Assembly: GCA_018806985.1 (NCBI GenBank)
Contig: JADANN010000200.1
Location: forward strand, 484,569 to 548,568
Direction of reading: 5' to 3'
Source of the DNA: Angiostrongylus vasorum
Taxonomy: Eukaryota; Nematoda; Chromadorea; Rhabditida; Metastrongylidae
DNA length: 64,000 bases
Shown here: positions 34,906-45,821 of the stretch, in pieces
Layout: the number at the start of each line of letters is the position of its first letter
Numbering within the stretch: position 1 is the first letter of the stretch
The notes under the pieces: model-generated
Database searches by the model: none
Told to the model about the DNA's origin: nothing
What the model saw: the letters and a program-made list of their open reading frames with translations, nothing else
Position numbers and translations under genes: made by a program

Positions 34906-37900
34906 CTTTATAAGAACTGGCGGATGGTCCTTCAAATCTTCGGATCTTCTCCTGTCCGGACCTGGTGTTGTTCGATTCTTCTCCGACAAAATAGCATGCC
35001 GGATTTCAGATGTGAGAACCAGTAGGAAGACAACATTTCCATCCTTCTTTGGTACATCTGAGAACAGGATGGCGTGCCTACTGAAAAGATCCGAGTTGTA
35101 ATCGTGAATTACTTTCTGCGTTGCCATTCTGCAAGTTGTAAGTGTTCTCGCTGGGCGTTGGTGTGTGGTCATCTTGCTTAGGTAACTGGCGAATTTCTGG
35201 TAGGTTTTGCGAACGCTTTTCCCGCTCTCTGAAGATCCAATCATAACTGCTGCTTTTCTGTTTTTAAGATCATCTTTTATCGCTTATCTGGATGGTTTTG
35301 TAACCTCGGAGGGGAGTTGGCGGCTGCCTATAGTTCGAGCGATTCCAAGTTAACGTACCTGCTTGAGTATTCCCGGAGTTAGACGTCTCTTGGAGACGCT
35401 CCTGCTCCAATTTTCCATAGCGCTAACGTGAAGATGTTGAATGATCGTATTCCTTGTGGGTCATGTCAAAAAGGGTGTCTTCGCAACAGCAGACTACTAA
35501 ATTAATCTCAGTTTATGATGGTTTTGGCGATTCGACTTTTTCAATTTAGCCGATTATTTTTCCTTTTCGCGAAAAAATGAAATCTTACAGAAAGTAGGCG
35601 ATGGCATGATCCCTCGTAGAATTTTTGGGGCAACAGCGACATCGGTTAGTCAGAACCTTCGAATTACTATGAAGTGGTGTCGCTTTCGTTATGGTTTTTT
35701 TCGTTGGGAGACTCCCACTTCCACCATTGCAAGTTGGGCTTCTCGAATTCGAATTAACATAAACGGTGTTGTTCGTCACGATAAAGTTAAAAAGCCACTC
35801 ATCCTGCTCGCTATATTCCAACCCTTGGGTCCCAATGCGTTGTTCTTAAGGCCTTCCTCGACATCTGATTTTAGTGTTAAAATATCCAATGTAACGGCTA
35901 GTTAGCGGCGGCTACTAGCGGCTCAGTTTGTGTAGAATATTAGCCACGCGCGTCTTTTGGTTGATGTATTGATCTACCAGCCTCAAACTTGGGTAATTAA
36001 ACCTTTAATACACAAATATAACATTAATAATATGATAGTAACGATGGAGAAGTAATGGTAAAGGAATGACGTGAGTTAAAGCTATGAGGTGATAAGGCTA
36101 GTAGTGAAGTGAGGTTAACAACGAGATAAAGGCATTCGAATATTACTATACCATTAATAAGTAATTAACACAATTACATTAATAGTAATAATGGAGAATT
36201 ACCAAGAAGTAGCCGTTGGTTAACCGTGAGCGACGCCGCGTCGCGTCTGTCCGCAGCCGGCGCGGCGGCTGAGGGAAACAGTATGCTGGGGCGGAGGAAG
36301 GAGACTCTATGCTGAGGCGGAGAGGGAGACAGACGGGCCGTATTTTCGGCTGAGCTAAGATTTCAACATTATAGCGATGAGGTGCATTTTAGTGGATCAA
36401 TGAGAACAGTAAGTGATGAGTCATCTACGGAACACAGTCAGGCCGCTGGTCATGGATAACGCTATGTCAGCAACGTGAAGTTTGAGCATCTATGGGTGCC
36501 ACCATTGCCTAAGAGTCAAGGGCCAATATGATAATGGCTGGAAACTGATAAGCCTATAGCGGCTTAACAGAATACACAGCATAAGTTGGCCACTCAGCGG
36601 CCTTGTACACATGGCGTACATTGTGGGAGGAATGGTACATGCCACCGATGGCGTTGCAAGCATAACGCATTTGGAAACACCCGTCACTACTGACATTGCA
36701 CCGTGGACAAGCTAAGAAACTAGATACAATAATCTTCTGATTACTGAAAGATGAATGTGAATGCATAAGAATGAGTGAGTATGACTGTGAATGAATTGTG
36801 GTGATTGAGGATGATAATGAATGATATTGTGAGGAGCGGATTATCCGCGCTACCGATCGGGGGGCAAGGTGAGTGATGGTATGTCTCCGCAGTCGAAGGC
36901 GCCTGGCTTATATTGGCTGCGGGAGCCGCGTGCGTATGCAACCGCGGTTAATCTGGATTGTTGATCCTGGGCTGCAGTAGACTGTACCTAACTGCCTGAA
37001 ATATCAACGTCATTGGCTTCATTGTTTCGCAAGGAAGTAGTAAACTGTTCCACTGTTACTCCTCCTCCTTCGGATAAGCCATCGTTGGTGTGCTACTGAA
37101 GTCAAACATGAATCGCTACTGTGCCTGAAACACTGAACATAATTGACCGAATAGATTATAAAAGTTACATTGCGGTGTTTGATGTGCGACTGTGAGGCGG
37201 CCGTATATGGACATCAAATGTTATTGTTTAGAAAGATAGAGAACTTTCCCAGAGAGATGTTCTCTATATCCAATAATAACCTTAAAGAATGCATGGTTCT
37301 TTCTGTAAGGCTTCTCCAAGTCCATATAGCGCGGTTCGACTTCGTTCTTCACCTGGCGCGATGACGGTGCGTAGACGACGGAGATTCTCAAAGCCGCTAT
37401 TTACCCACATTTCATCAATCGTGATCGTCCTATTCGGGTTGTCAGCTGTTCGAAAGAATTGATGTTTATGCCAAAAGTAGTGTTGGAAAGAACACCGACG
37501 CCGCCGACTCCTCTACTGTCGCATGCTCCGAGGAATAGTTCTTCTCCAGTGTCAGAGACAGTTTTAAAAGTGTGACGTCTTCTCGTCTCAGACTGTCCGA
37601 TGAAGTCGTACTTTATTCTTCTTGCATGCGTGAACAAGTCTTCTATCGAATGCTCAGATGGAACTGAGCGTGCTTCGTAGGTAGAGATCCTTAGTTTTGT
37701 CTTTCGAGATGAACGCAACCTAGAATGGTTCTGGGATTCCAGCAGGCTGTCTGTGCTCGCCTTACCTAACTCTACTGTAACGTGGCTCCCTCGAGAACAT
37801 GGGAATAAGGCCTACCTGCTTTACCGTGTTTAGCGCTCGGAATGCACGTATAGTTTTCTGGTCGCTGAGCGTCGTGTTGAGTATATTCACAGATAGCTTG

Positions 37901-38225
37901 CCAGTTTCTGCTAGAGTAGACTAGGAACGCATTGTCCTGACCGCTTCCCATATAATGCCCAGTTACTTGATTGAAGACTTTTGCGAATTGACTCGTCGAG
38001 CATAAATGAGAACAGACCCAGACACGCATCTATCAACATGCCGCTGTAAACACAAAAGACATGTGTCATATCGACGCAGCAGAAGCAGAGAGTCCAACCG
38101 CTGGATCCACCTGCTTCACAGGGAAGCAAACGTCGCCTGCGATCCACGACTAACGCCCTACTCCCCACGTTGCCACGCATCTAACAAGCGTAGGAGCTTT
38201 TCACGTGGGAGATCCGTAAAAATGA
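34905..38225 (-). mobile_element. RTE retrotransposon copy 2, 3'-truncated and interrupted
   Basis: The minus strand carries the 5' leader and endonuclease start (..STYEARSVPSEHSIEDL.., ..RGVGGVGVLSNT..) at 38225-37275. An inserted LTR-like element follows at 35890-37268. The endonuclease then continues (35835-35590) into the linker before RT (35244-34905: ..SEIRHAILSEKNRTTPGPDR..). The whole RT domain and 3' tail are absent and the sequence passes straight into a PLE fragment. Many frameshifts make it dead. Confidence 0.85.
35890..37268. mobile_element. TGTAAC..CTATA element, solo-LTR-like (copy L2)
   Basis: Same element as 22907-24315, here with a perfect 5-bp duplication TCCAA at 35885-35889 and 37269-37273. 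The RTE sequence resumes exactly on the far side (RTE 'tccaat' and 'gacctt' region), so the RTE copy gives the empty-site sequence and fixes both ends. It is younger than RTE copy 2. Confidence 0.72.
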
Positions 38226-38239
38226 CTATATTAACAATG

Positions 38240-38385
38240 TAAAATTTTTATTTACTGCAAATTACTGCCTGTTATTTCTCACGGTAGGCTATTATATGAA
38301 ATCCAACCACAATGACGCTGAATTGTTAACAAAACTTGTACATTAGGCCAGATATGAGCCCTCAGTTAGCCTTAGGGTTCGAGTA
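38240..38385 (-). repeat. SINE-B relic
   Basis: 'actgcctgttatttctcacggtaggctattatatgaaat'-type tail (about 38264-38302) and 'caatgacgctgaattgttaac' mark a decayed reverse-oriented member. It ends directly at the peptide-exon relic. Confidence 0.55.
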
Positions 38386-38508
38386 CCATACTTCACGAAT
38401 CCCAGGACTTCCTGCATTCACTTTGTTTTCTCTAGTTCACTGCCTACGAAGGTCTTCGAAATTTTTGCATGTGGCTTCGGCTGCCATTTGAGGATTTTTT
38501 CGTGTTAG
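38386..38508 (+). pseudogene. relic exon of a CGFGC small-peptide gene
   Basis: This 40-codon frame ends in TAG. It aligns without a gap to exon 2 of the peptide gene at 43233-43553: YFTNPRTSC against YYRDPSNSC, then ten residues, then TKVFEIFACGFGC against TNVLELLVCGFGC. About half of the aligned residues are identical although the DNA differs clearly, so the protein was probably conserved after duplication. No signal-peptide exon precedes it; a SINE-B relic lies there instead. I therefore call it a broken copy. Confidence 0.5.
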
Positions 38509-38774
38509 GCAAGAATGTCATTGAATACTCGTCGAGAAGATTCTATGCTGAATCGTTGAAAAGCCGTGCTAAGGCGTTCCTATGTGTCAAAAAAAAATAA
38601 ACCGCTTTAGACAAGTCTGGTATCTATTTTCTGATTCCAGCAAGAATGAGAGGCTTAGTGTGCCTACAGAGTTAACCCACCAGGGTTGGTAGGTTGGGCC
38701 GTTCGCATAATGAACCAGGTCATTACCACAGTTCCACGTACTCTTCAGAGACACTAAGTGCACTTAGTAAACCT

Positions 38775-39680
38775 GTTGGAGGCTACCCAAATCCACTGTA
38801 CCTGACAGATAAAAGGGTCGTGTAAAGTGTTTAGTTCTCCGTGAAAGAAGTCAAAAAAATTGAACGCGTAACAAGGAAATTGTTTTTGAAAAAGAGTATT
38901 AAAAGGGAGAAGCAGGGCAGATCTAGAGGATTCGGTAGCGATTGTTGAAATACCACCGCATACTCTACGTCGTCAGTTAGTTCGCAACCGTCTGTATGAC
39001 CGTCTATGTGAAACCCAAATTGCTTAATTTGCTCATACGGCAGAAACGGTGACTGCATGAGTTCAGGTACGATATACTTGATTTCTTGTATTACTTGCGG
39101 AGACGAATATATCGGCGAAACGGGCAGACTTTTATGTATCCGCATAAAAGAACATCTAGATGGCAAACGAAAATCAAAACAAGGAACGCCACTAGGGACG
39201 CATAGGATAGAGAAACATAGCGGAGACGATTTTGATGTAAAAGTCGCTATCATCGCACGGGAGAGTAAAACACCAACGCGCAAATTTTTTTGAGGCTTTT
39301 TGGATAAATTCCAAAAATCCGAGAATGAATAGCAGGGAGGAATGCCCTGAGATAACGCGTGATCTAGTCCCGCATCTCAGAACTGATTTTTGATATGGGG
39401 TGGTGCAGTAATCAACCATATACGACTCTACGCGGCTGTTCTTCCTTGGTGGAAAACAGATAAAAAACGGTGGGTTTTTCGAGAAGCGGAATCGTGTAAT
39501 CATTGTTCAGATTTTCATCTTTCTATTTCCGTTGTTGAAGCGCTTGACCTAGTAAATTACATATTTGTGTATCCTTCCAGGCTCTGAAGAAGGCGATACC
39601 GCCGAAAAGTCAGCTACCGTTGTGTTGTATGTGCTATATTGTGAGGGATTAAACGTGTACTGAATAACAACCTCGCCATT
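38775..39680 (+). mobile_element. Penelope-like element, linker, GIY-YIG and 3' UTR
   Basis: The linker (..LRRQLVRNRLYDRLCET..) precedes a frame with ..GTIYLISCITCGDEYIGETG.., R in RIKEHL and ..THRIEKHSGDDFDVKVA... These are the GIY-YIG endonuclease core (Y..YIG..R) found at the C-terminus of Penelope-like elements. The 3' UTR and hammerhead-like end follow. There is no RT in this fragment. Confidence 0.85.
39584..39611 (+). ncRNA. minimal hammerhead-ribozyme-like motif
   Basis: CTGAAGA, A, stem GGCG/CGCC with loop ATAC, GAAA, AGTC. Stem II is perfect. The single helix III pair is lost (A instead of C), so activity is unlikely in this copy. Confidence 0.5.
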
Positions 39681-39739
39681 GCTGTAGAAAAGAGAACAAC
39701 AGGTTCATAATCCAATGCCGAAGTTAGTAGAAAGTCGAT

Positions 39740-39950
39740 CTTGAGAACTGTAGTGGTTAGAAGTGCCGTCCTTATAAGTAGCTTCTGTTAGACATCCAGT
39801 CGGTAAAGCAGGGTAAACAAATTGCTTTCATATGGCATTAAATGAACCAGATAGGCAACAGCTTCTACAATTTTTTAATGTAGTGGAATTCATAGCTCAT
39901 CTTTCAGAGAATGGTCAAAGCCAAACGCTTTACTTTGTCGCCTGAGACTT
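39740..39950 (+). repeat. possible decayed SINE-A
   Basis: 'tagtggttagaagtgccg' resembles the SINE-A head, and 'gtggaattcatagctcatc', then 'gaatggtcaaagcc', resembles the SINE-A end ('gaagtcgaatgcatggcg'). The middle is not recognisable. Confidence 0.3.
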
Positions 39951-40569
39951 TCTTCAGTACAATAATTGCTTTTTCATATCGTCGGTTTGCTGCTGGTGGT
40001 TCATCTACATTGCACATTAGTTTTCTTCCTGGTCCTTACATAACTGATCATTGTTGCAATGTGGAGGATCCATTTTTTCGTGAAACAAAAGTGTGCACCC
40101 CTAATCTGAAAGAATATGGGGGGAAGAAAAGTGACGTAAGTGTTAGTTTCGGTAAGCTTTGAAAAATTTCACTTTAATCACGAAAACCTTTTCACTACGG
40201 ATGTTGTCCTTGAAAAACGAACTAAAATACTTACGTAAAATTGAGTACAAATGCGATCGAATATATAAATGAACAGAGGTAGATTCTTTATTTCGTATTA
40301 AGGACAAATAAAATAATTGTTTTGACCTCAGGCTCGAAACTGTTACTAACAATAATTGACTGCTGTCAAAGGCAACCAACCTATGCTGTATGGTGGAGGA
40401 TTTAGGATCAATAACGCTAGAGAAAGTGGATGGTGGAAAACAACTACCATGTTTTTCCCACGTTAGTGCACCATACGCGGCAATCTAACAGTTTGCATAT
40501 CAAAATTAGAGTTCTTGTACAAAATAAATATCATAGAAACTACTTCAACGGCTGCCAAGGAGGTATATC
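39951..40569. other. intergenic, nothing supported
   Basis: The 83-codon frame that spans the left edge (39911-40162) has no motif or splice support. No other feature was seen. Confidence 0.35.
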
Positions 40570-42627
40570 ACATGAGAGATCTCGAGCCGGTTAGCAGCGA
40601 GGCCATATAGCGCGTCCCCCACGTGGCAGATGGGGGGTTAATCGCGCACCAAAAGCGACAGTATGTTTCCTGAGGCGCAGGTGGATCCAGGGTATGGAAT
40701 CCCTGTTTATGCTGCGCCGATTTCGCACATCGTTTCAGAATTTACTAGGCGTATCCATGTACGCCTGTGTGTATCTATCCAAGTTTATTCGGAATGTATT
40801 CTGCGAGTCAATTCGGCCAAAAGCCTATTATCAAGTGATAACGAAATATATAGGAGGCGGTTAGAAGTCGCCTCCAACAAATAACCGCCATGTCCACTCT
40901 GGGAGAGCCTGACAAGCTACCCGTGAGTATTCCCAGACCCCACGTTTAAGGCCCAGGAGCCCAGCAAGCTACAGGTGGGTATCAAAATGCTAAACACAGT
41001 AAAAAAAACGGGCCTCATTCCCACTACCACGAATGAGCCCCCATTTCGGCAGAGTTGGGTTAGACGAATACGGAGAGGCCGCTAAAATCTCAGGACCAAT
41101 GGAAGCGGCCTGGATCACGAAAAACTAAGGTGACGATCTGTACCTACAATGCACGGGCGCTTCTACCCGAATCCTCGATAGGAGACTTGCTCATGTAAGC
41201 AAGAAGCATAGGGTACGACGTCATCTGCTTGGCCGAGACGAGACGACGCCACCCATTCAGCGCCGTCTATGACACCAGAGAAGAACTGTTCCTCAGAACA
41301 TGCGACAGTAGAGGAGTCCGCGGCGTCGACATTCTCGCCAGCACGAGTTTGTCCATGAACATCGGCCCATTCGAACAGCTTGCAACCCGAATCGGACGTT
41401 TACGGTTAAAAAAGGTGTGCACCAATACCGGCTTTGACAATCTTCGTCGTTCACGCGCCGACATCAAACTATGACTGGGACCTATGGATTAGAATGGAAC
41501 GAACAGGGTGAGCGGCTATCTGATTTTGTTATGACGACCATCCATGGTAACCCGCAATTCTAGACACGCCACCCTCAACTCTGGACGTGGGAGTCTCCCT
41601 ATAGAGAGTACCACAACGAAATAGACCACGTCATAGTAAATAGAAGGTTTGGCTAACCGATGTCACTGTTGTCCCAGAATTCTACACGTGATCAGACCAC
41701 CGACTCCTTCGTGCAAGATTCTATTTCTCGCGGAAAGGAGAAAAAGCCGCTATGTTCAACAAAAGAAGTCTCAAACCACCACAAGCTAGGCTTTATTCAC
41801 TTCATCAGTCGGCTTTTAAGAAGATGCCGTTGTCGATAACATCGATGAGGAATACAATGGGCTCATTTAACATCTTCACCTTAGCGTTATAAAAGCTGAG
41901 AGTTCGAAAGTCACCGAAAGACATCTGTATCCGGAAACACTCCAGCTGATATGCCAGCGTGGAATCGCACGAGCTGCAGGCAACCGCGAACTAACGTCCA
42001 AACTTGCAAAACAATGCAGACAGGCGATAAAGGAAGATTAAAGAGAGAAGAGCAGCAGTAATGGTCAAAGCTGCAGAGGTTGGGAAAAAGCATTCGCAAA
42101 GCTCACCGAAACTTCGCCAATTACAAGACCAAGATGATTGCACTCCGACCCCCCAGACGGAACAGTTACAGCGTCCAGGAAGGCAGTGGAGAAAATCATT
42201 CACGAATACTACTCAGATCTCTTCGATAGCCACGTCCACCTTCCGTCATATGAAATAAAGGAGGATGGATATGTTGTACCACCGGTTCTCCCTTCTGAAA
42301 TTCGACATGCCATTTCATCGGTGAAAAAATCGAACATCACCAGGTCCGGACAGGATATGATCAGAACACCTGAAGAACCTTCCGCCAGTCCTCGTAAGGG
42401 ACCCTGGCTCGGCTCTTCACACGTTACGTGTCTGAATGCAAGGTCCCTACTCAGTGGAAGACCAGCAATACCGTGGTATTCTTCAAGAAGGGTGACCTAC
42501 ACGATATCGGCAACTATCGCCCAATCTTGCTGTCTGTAGTACACAAACTTTTCACTCGGGTCAAGCTAAACCGGATTAACAGAACACTGGACGATGGACA
42601 GCCATGTGAGCAAACAGGGTTTCGAAA
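40570..42627 (+). mobile_element. RTE retrotransposon copy 3, 3'-truncated
   Basis: The plus strand starts with the 5' leader ('gatggggggttaatcgcg..'). It continues with the endonuclease (..[15 protein letters not shown].., ..[15 protein letters not shown].., eroded SDH near 41690) and the RT N-terminal part (..KKGDLHDIGNYRPILLSVVH.. at about 42487-42546, ..EQTGFRKG near 42620). It stops abruptly at 42627, exactly where sequence homologous to the 5' flank of the secreted-peptide genes begins. It contains frameshifts. Confidence 0.85.
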
Positions 42628-43232
42628 AGGTTCATTACTTTACTTTATTTTGTATAATAAAGCTTGCCAGAACCGTGTATTCGAATTGGATAACTAAGCG
42701 CTTAAATTAATTTCCAGACAATCCTAGCTGAAAAATAAATTCTACGAAGGTGCCGTAGATGTAAGGGAGTGTCCTAAAGGAGAAACCGTTGCATTTTTTT
42801 GTTCCATAGGAATTATCTACATGCAGTGCTTAATTCATACCGTTAATAGGTAGAATTATTTTTAGGAAGCGTAAGGAAAAACAATCGCAGAGTTTTGTTT
42901 CGTACAGTTTTTGGCTTTTTTTGCAGAGAAGCACTGCCGTATCCGAATTACGATACGACCACTGCTTTCGAAAAAACCATCGTATAGGCGATGACATTTT
43001 GTGATCAATCTATACCATAAAATGAGTCAGTCGAAGACAAACGGTTTAGCCGTTTTTTCTCGAAGACAATGGAATAAATAAGGCTGGGTAGCGAGAAATT
43101 CGCTTCAATTGCAAACCACCTCCACCCTCTTCCCCTTTAGTCATAGCATCGTGGGCCACACTGGCACTTTTGATCCTCTCCGATAGATTACAACACTTTA
43201 AATCGTTAAAATAATTTCGTGCTTCCAGCTTC
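42628..43232 (+). promoter_or_regulatory. upstream region of the diverged peptide gene, homologous to both duplicated copies
   Basis: Alignable with 47379-47982 and 57362-57965 despite many substitutions. Shared blocks are 'aataaagctt.ccagaa', 'ttaatttccag.caatc', 'cgtatccgaattacga', 'cgccatataggcgatg'-type, 'aaaatgagtcagtcgaa' and 'ggaataaata'. A TATA-like AATAAATA lies at 43073-43080, followed about 30 bases on by CGCTTCAATTG. A splice acceptor (GTGCTTCCAG) ends 4 bases before the ATG, suggesting trans-splicing. Confidence 0.6.
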
Positions 43233-43553
43233 ATGCGCTTGATTTGTGCGATTTTGCTGGCACTCGCTCTCATCGAGGAGCACCAAGCTAGGGTGAGAGA
43301 TCTACCATTCTCGTGCAACATTAAGGCGTTGGAGAATTGCTGTTTGTACAAAAAAAACCAAAAACAAAAAATACGAAATAAAAAATACAAAGTAGACAAT
43401 TGAGTCTACGTTTTAATTCATTTGCAGTGCTACTATAGAGATCCCAGCAATTCATGCCCTAGACTCGTTTCCTTGCATCCGTCATCCACGAACGTCCTTG
43501 AACTTTTGGTGTGTGGGTTCGGCTGCTGCTTCAGTACTGGTTTTTCTCTATGA
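43233..43553 (+). CDS. small secreted peptide with CGFGC core, two exons
   Basis: Exon 1 (43233-43292) is a 20-codon signal peptide, MRLICAILLALALIEEHQAR, with an AGG|GTGAGA donor. Its length, phase and upstream region match the two duplicated peptide genes (MRFVFAILVVLVFIAQSNAQ). Exon 2 (43428-43553) follows a TTCATTTGCAG acceptor after a 135-bp intron and encodes CYYRDPSNSC, ten residues, then TNVLELLVCGFGCC and a short tail to TGA. The total is 61 residues with five cysteines in the mature part. Exon 2 has a gap-free relative at 38386-38508, which supports the frame. The mature part shows no similarity to the tail of the duplicated genes. Expected fate is secretion; function is unknown. 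The leader is weaker than in the paralogs (EEH near its end), so the cleavage site is uncertain. A PLE copy starts just downstream. Confidence 0.5.
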
Positions 43554-43660
43554 ACATTGTCGAATCCTGATTCTCTCTGGAGTAACTCCCACGTCCGACT
43601 TAATCTTATAATGTAATCTAAGACGCCAACTAGTTCGTAACCGCCTGTACGACCGTCTAT

Positions 43661-44011
43661 GTGCAACGCAAAAATTGTATAATTTGCCCCAATGGTAAAG
43701 ACGGTGACTGCATGAGTTCACGTACAGTTTATCTGATCTCTTGTAAAGCGTGCGCGGACGAATACGTTGGCGAAACGGGTAGAGCACTCTGCGTTCGTAT
43801 AAAAGAACACCTAGTCGGCATACGTAAACCAAATATTCCACTAGGCACGCATAGGACGCAGAGACATAACGGAGAAGATTTTGAAGTACGGGTTACGATC
43901 CTAGCGCAGGAATCGAGAACACAAGCGCGCAAAATTATCGAGGCATTCTGGATCAATTCCAAGAATCCAAAAAATGAACCGCAGGGAGGAATGCCTCATT
44001 ATCACGCGTGA
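43661..44011 (+). CDS. GIY-YIG endonuclease domain of a Penelope-like element (fragment)
   Basis: A 116-codon open frame covers the zinc-finger-like CX2C, the GIY-YIG catalytic core and a short basic C-terminus (..NSKNPKNEPQGG). A full PLE protein would have an RT domain of several hundred residues ahead of it, so this is a truncated remnant. In PLEs this domain nicks target DNA for retrotransposition. Confidence 0.8.
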   Translation: MQRKNCIICPNGKDGDCMSSRTVYLISCKACADEYVGETGRALCVRIKEHLVGIRKPNIPLGTHRTQRHNGEDFEVRVTILAQESRTQARKIIEAFWINSKNPKNEPQGGMPHYHA

Positions 44012-44243
44012 TATTGGGCCGTATATAAGCCTGTTATTTTGATGAGATGGGTACATAACGATGCCGCGTGAACTCTGTGCGGTTGGTCTCCACGTGAAAT
44101 ATTTAGTGGAAGACTCATAGAAAGCAGTGAGTGTGCAAAGACTCTGTGTTCAATGTGACTGAAATTTTGGTTCAGCATTTTCTCTGTTTGGTTATGGAGG
44201 CGTTTGACCGTGTAGATCGCAGTCAACTTCACCTTTCCAGGCT

Positions 44244-44272
44244 CTGAGGAAGGCGAAATCCGCCGAAACGTC
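44244..44272 (+). ncRNA. minimal hammerhead-ribozyme-like motif, core intact
   Basis: CTGAGGA, A, stem GGCG/CGCC with loop AAATC, GAAA, C-G, TC (cleavage expected after the C). All invariant core positions are present and helix III is one pair only, as in the minimal variants reported at PLE ends. Confidence 0.6.
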
Positions 44273-44345
44273 AGCTTGTACGTAAATAAAGAAACAATAT
44301 AACACCTCGTGTTTGCTAAACAGAAGCGGAAAGAATTATTCTCTC

Positions 44346-44457
44346 TTGACTTGCTACACATTTAACCTTATGGAAACTCTTAAATAAGGAACTAAACGGC
44401 TCTACTCACACCACCATGATTCTTAATGTGAATGTAGGATAATCAACCACACCACTG
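44346..44457. repeat. 112-bp direct repeat, first copy
   Basis: Nearly identical to 45822-45933 (two or so mismatches), starting TTGACTTGCTACACATTTA and ending AACCACACCACTG. The first copy abuts the 3' end of the PLE at 43600-44341. Confidence 0.9.
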
Positions 44458-44529
44458 AGTGTTAAGGTAGCCTAGCCTGCGCCTTCCCAATTAGTCTACG
44501 GACGTCGCACTTTTATCAGGCATGTCTGG

Positions 44530-44625
44530 TCTGGCGTTATTCTCCGGAAAGGACAACAGCGCGTTCCTTCCCCACCGCAGACACCTGCGGTCCGGAGTTT
44601 TGCAAATATCTCAGCACCGTGAAGT
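44530..44625 (+). repeat. SINE-B head fragment
   Basis: 'gttattctccggaaaggac', 'gcgcgttccttccccacc', 'cacctgcggtccggag' and 'gcaaatatctcagcac' are the family head. Confidence 0.8.
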
Positions 44626-44939
44626 TAAAATGCTACCTAGTTCAGAGAGTCACTGCGATTGCGCATGCAGAAAATCGGCTACTGGGGATTATGTGTGGGT
44701 AAGTAATTAAAATGTAAGCTGAAAATTAATGCACATGCACCAAGCTGGTCTCCGTGAGCTTATTTCTTTTGAAAACGTCCAAGTACCCCAAACACACGAT
44801 ATTCGAGAGAGCTCCGATGATTTCTTTTCAATATTGGGTTGCATTTGTTAACTAAACAAGAATTATAAAAATCTTTTGTTGTGGCCTCGACTGTAAATGA
44901 GCCTTGGTTGAGGCTAGGTCACAATGTCTAACTTTTAAT

Positions 44940-45180
44940 TAGGCGCTTATTATTTTCCCGTGGCAGGGTATTATGTGGGATGCCACCAAAATGATTCTGA
45001 AATATTTTCAGCACTTACGGTGACCGAGTCAAAAACTGGCTGACACAGAGAAAAAAGCAAGGGCTTCAGTGGTGCAATGGGTAACACGTGATTCCTCGGA
45101 AAGGTTAATCGCGGATTTAAATCTGATCTGGGGACCATGTTTTGCAAATATTTCGGCATCATTGTGGTTGAGGCAAGATC
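44940..45180 (+). repeat. diverged SINE-B copy
   Basis: 'ccgtggcagggtattatgtg' is followed by a plus-oriented head ('agtggtgcaatgggtaac', 'ttcctcggaaagg', 'ttttgcaaatatttcggc', 'atcattgtggttg'). Confidence 0.6.
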
Positions 45181-45594
45181 GTTTGTGCGACCCTTCAGTG
45201 CACCGAGAAATCCAGAGCAGCTCCACTGGAGAACAAATGAGGACGACTCATAAGCGATGAGAAGATCACCGCTAAGTAGGTTGATCTTTAGAAGCGTAAA
45301 CAGAGAGTCTTGTCGAGGTAGTGGGCAATGATTTGTGAAAAAATATGCGGTATGTGTATTGCCGTACTGGTTGAAAATAACGAATGTGCGAGTTGGTAAA
45401 CTAACACGCAATACCTTATTTGAAAACTACGATGATGTCACGACCACGCGAGCAATTGAGCAGTTGGAAGCTACTGATGACTGTTCTGGACGACATGTTT
45501 TCGTTTTTAAAAAATACTAAAAGTAAAAGGTTTCGAAAAGCTGAGCAGAAAATTTAACATTTTAAATCACCAATTAGTCTCTAATCGAGTCCAG

Positions 45595-45735
45595 AGAGAC
45601 ATGCGAAGCAAAGGACCCGCATGGTGTGGTGGTGAGCGCGTTAATCCCCGGAAAGGACAATAGTGCTTTCCTTCCCTCACCGCAGATACCTGCGGTCCGT
45701 AGTTTTGCAAATATCTCAGCATCTATAATGTATAT
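45595..45735 (+). repeat. SINE-B head fragment
   Basis: 'gaagcaaaggacccgcatgg', 'tgtggtggtgagcgcg', 'acctgcggtccgtag' and 'gcaaatatctcagcatc'. Confidence 0.8.
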
Positions 45736-45821
45736 ATCTCAGCTATAAAGTTATAATCAGCGTCATTTATTATAATGGAAGTCAAAAGTGTATTAAGAAG
45801 GTTTTCAAATCACTCACATTT

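Larger units (their letters stand above)
43600..44341 (+). mobile_element. Penelope-like element, linker, GIY-YIG, 3' UTR with hammerhead
   Basis: The best-kept GIY-YIG region in the window lies in frame 43661-44011. A CX2C pair (NCIICPNGKDGDC) is followed by ..TVYLISCKACADEYVGETGR.., R in RIKEHL and a C-terminal E in KIIEAFWI, the residues of a GIY-YIG nuclease. The 5' RT part is absent. It is near-identical to the copy at 54729-55437, which has a frameshift. The 3' end carries the best hammerhead-like core of the plus-strand PLE copies. Confidence 0.88.

Noticed and set aside
39911..40162. 83-codon plus frame
   Set aside because: No domain, signal peptide or splice evidence. Its start overlaps a possible SINE-A end.
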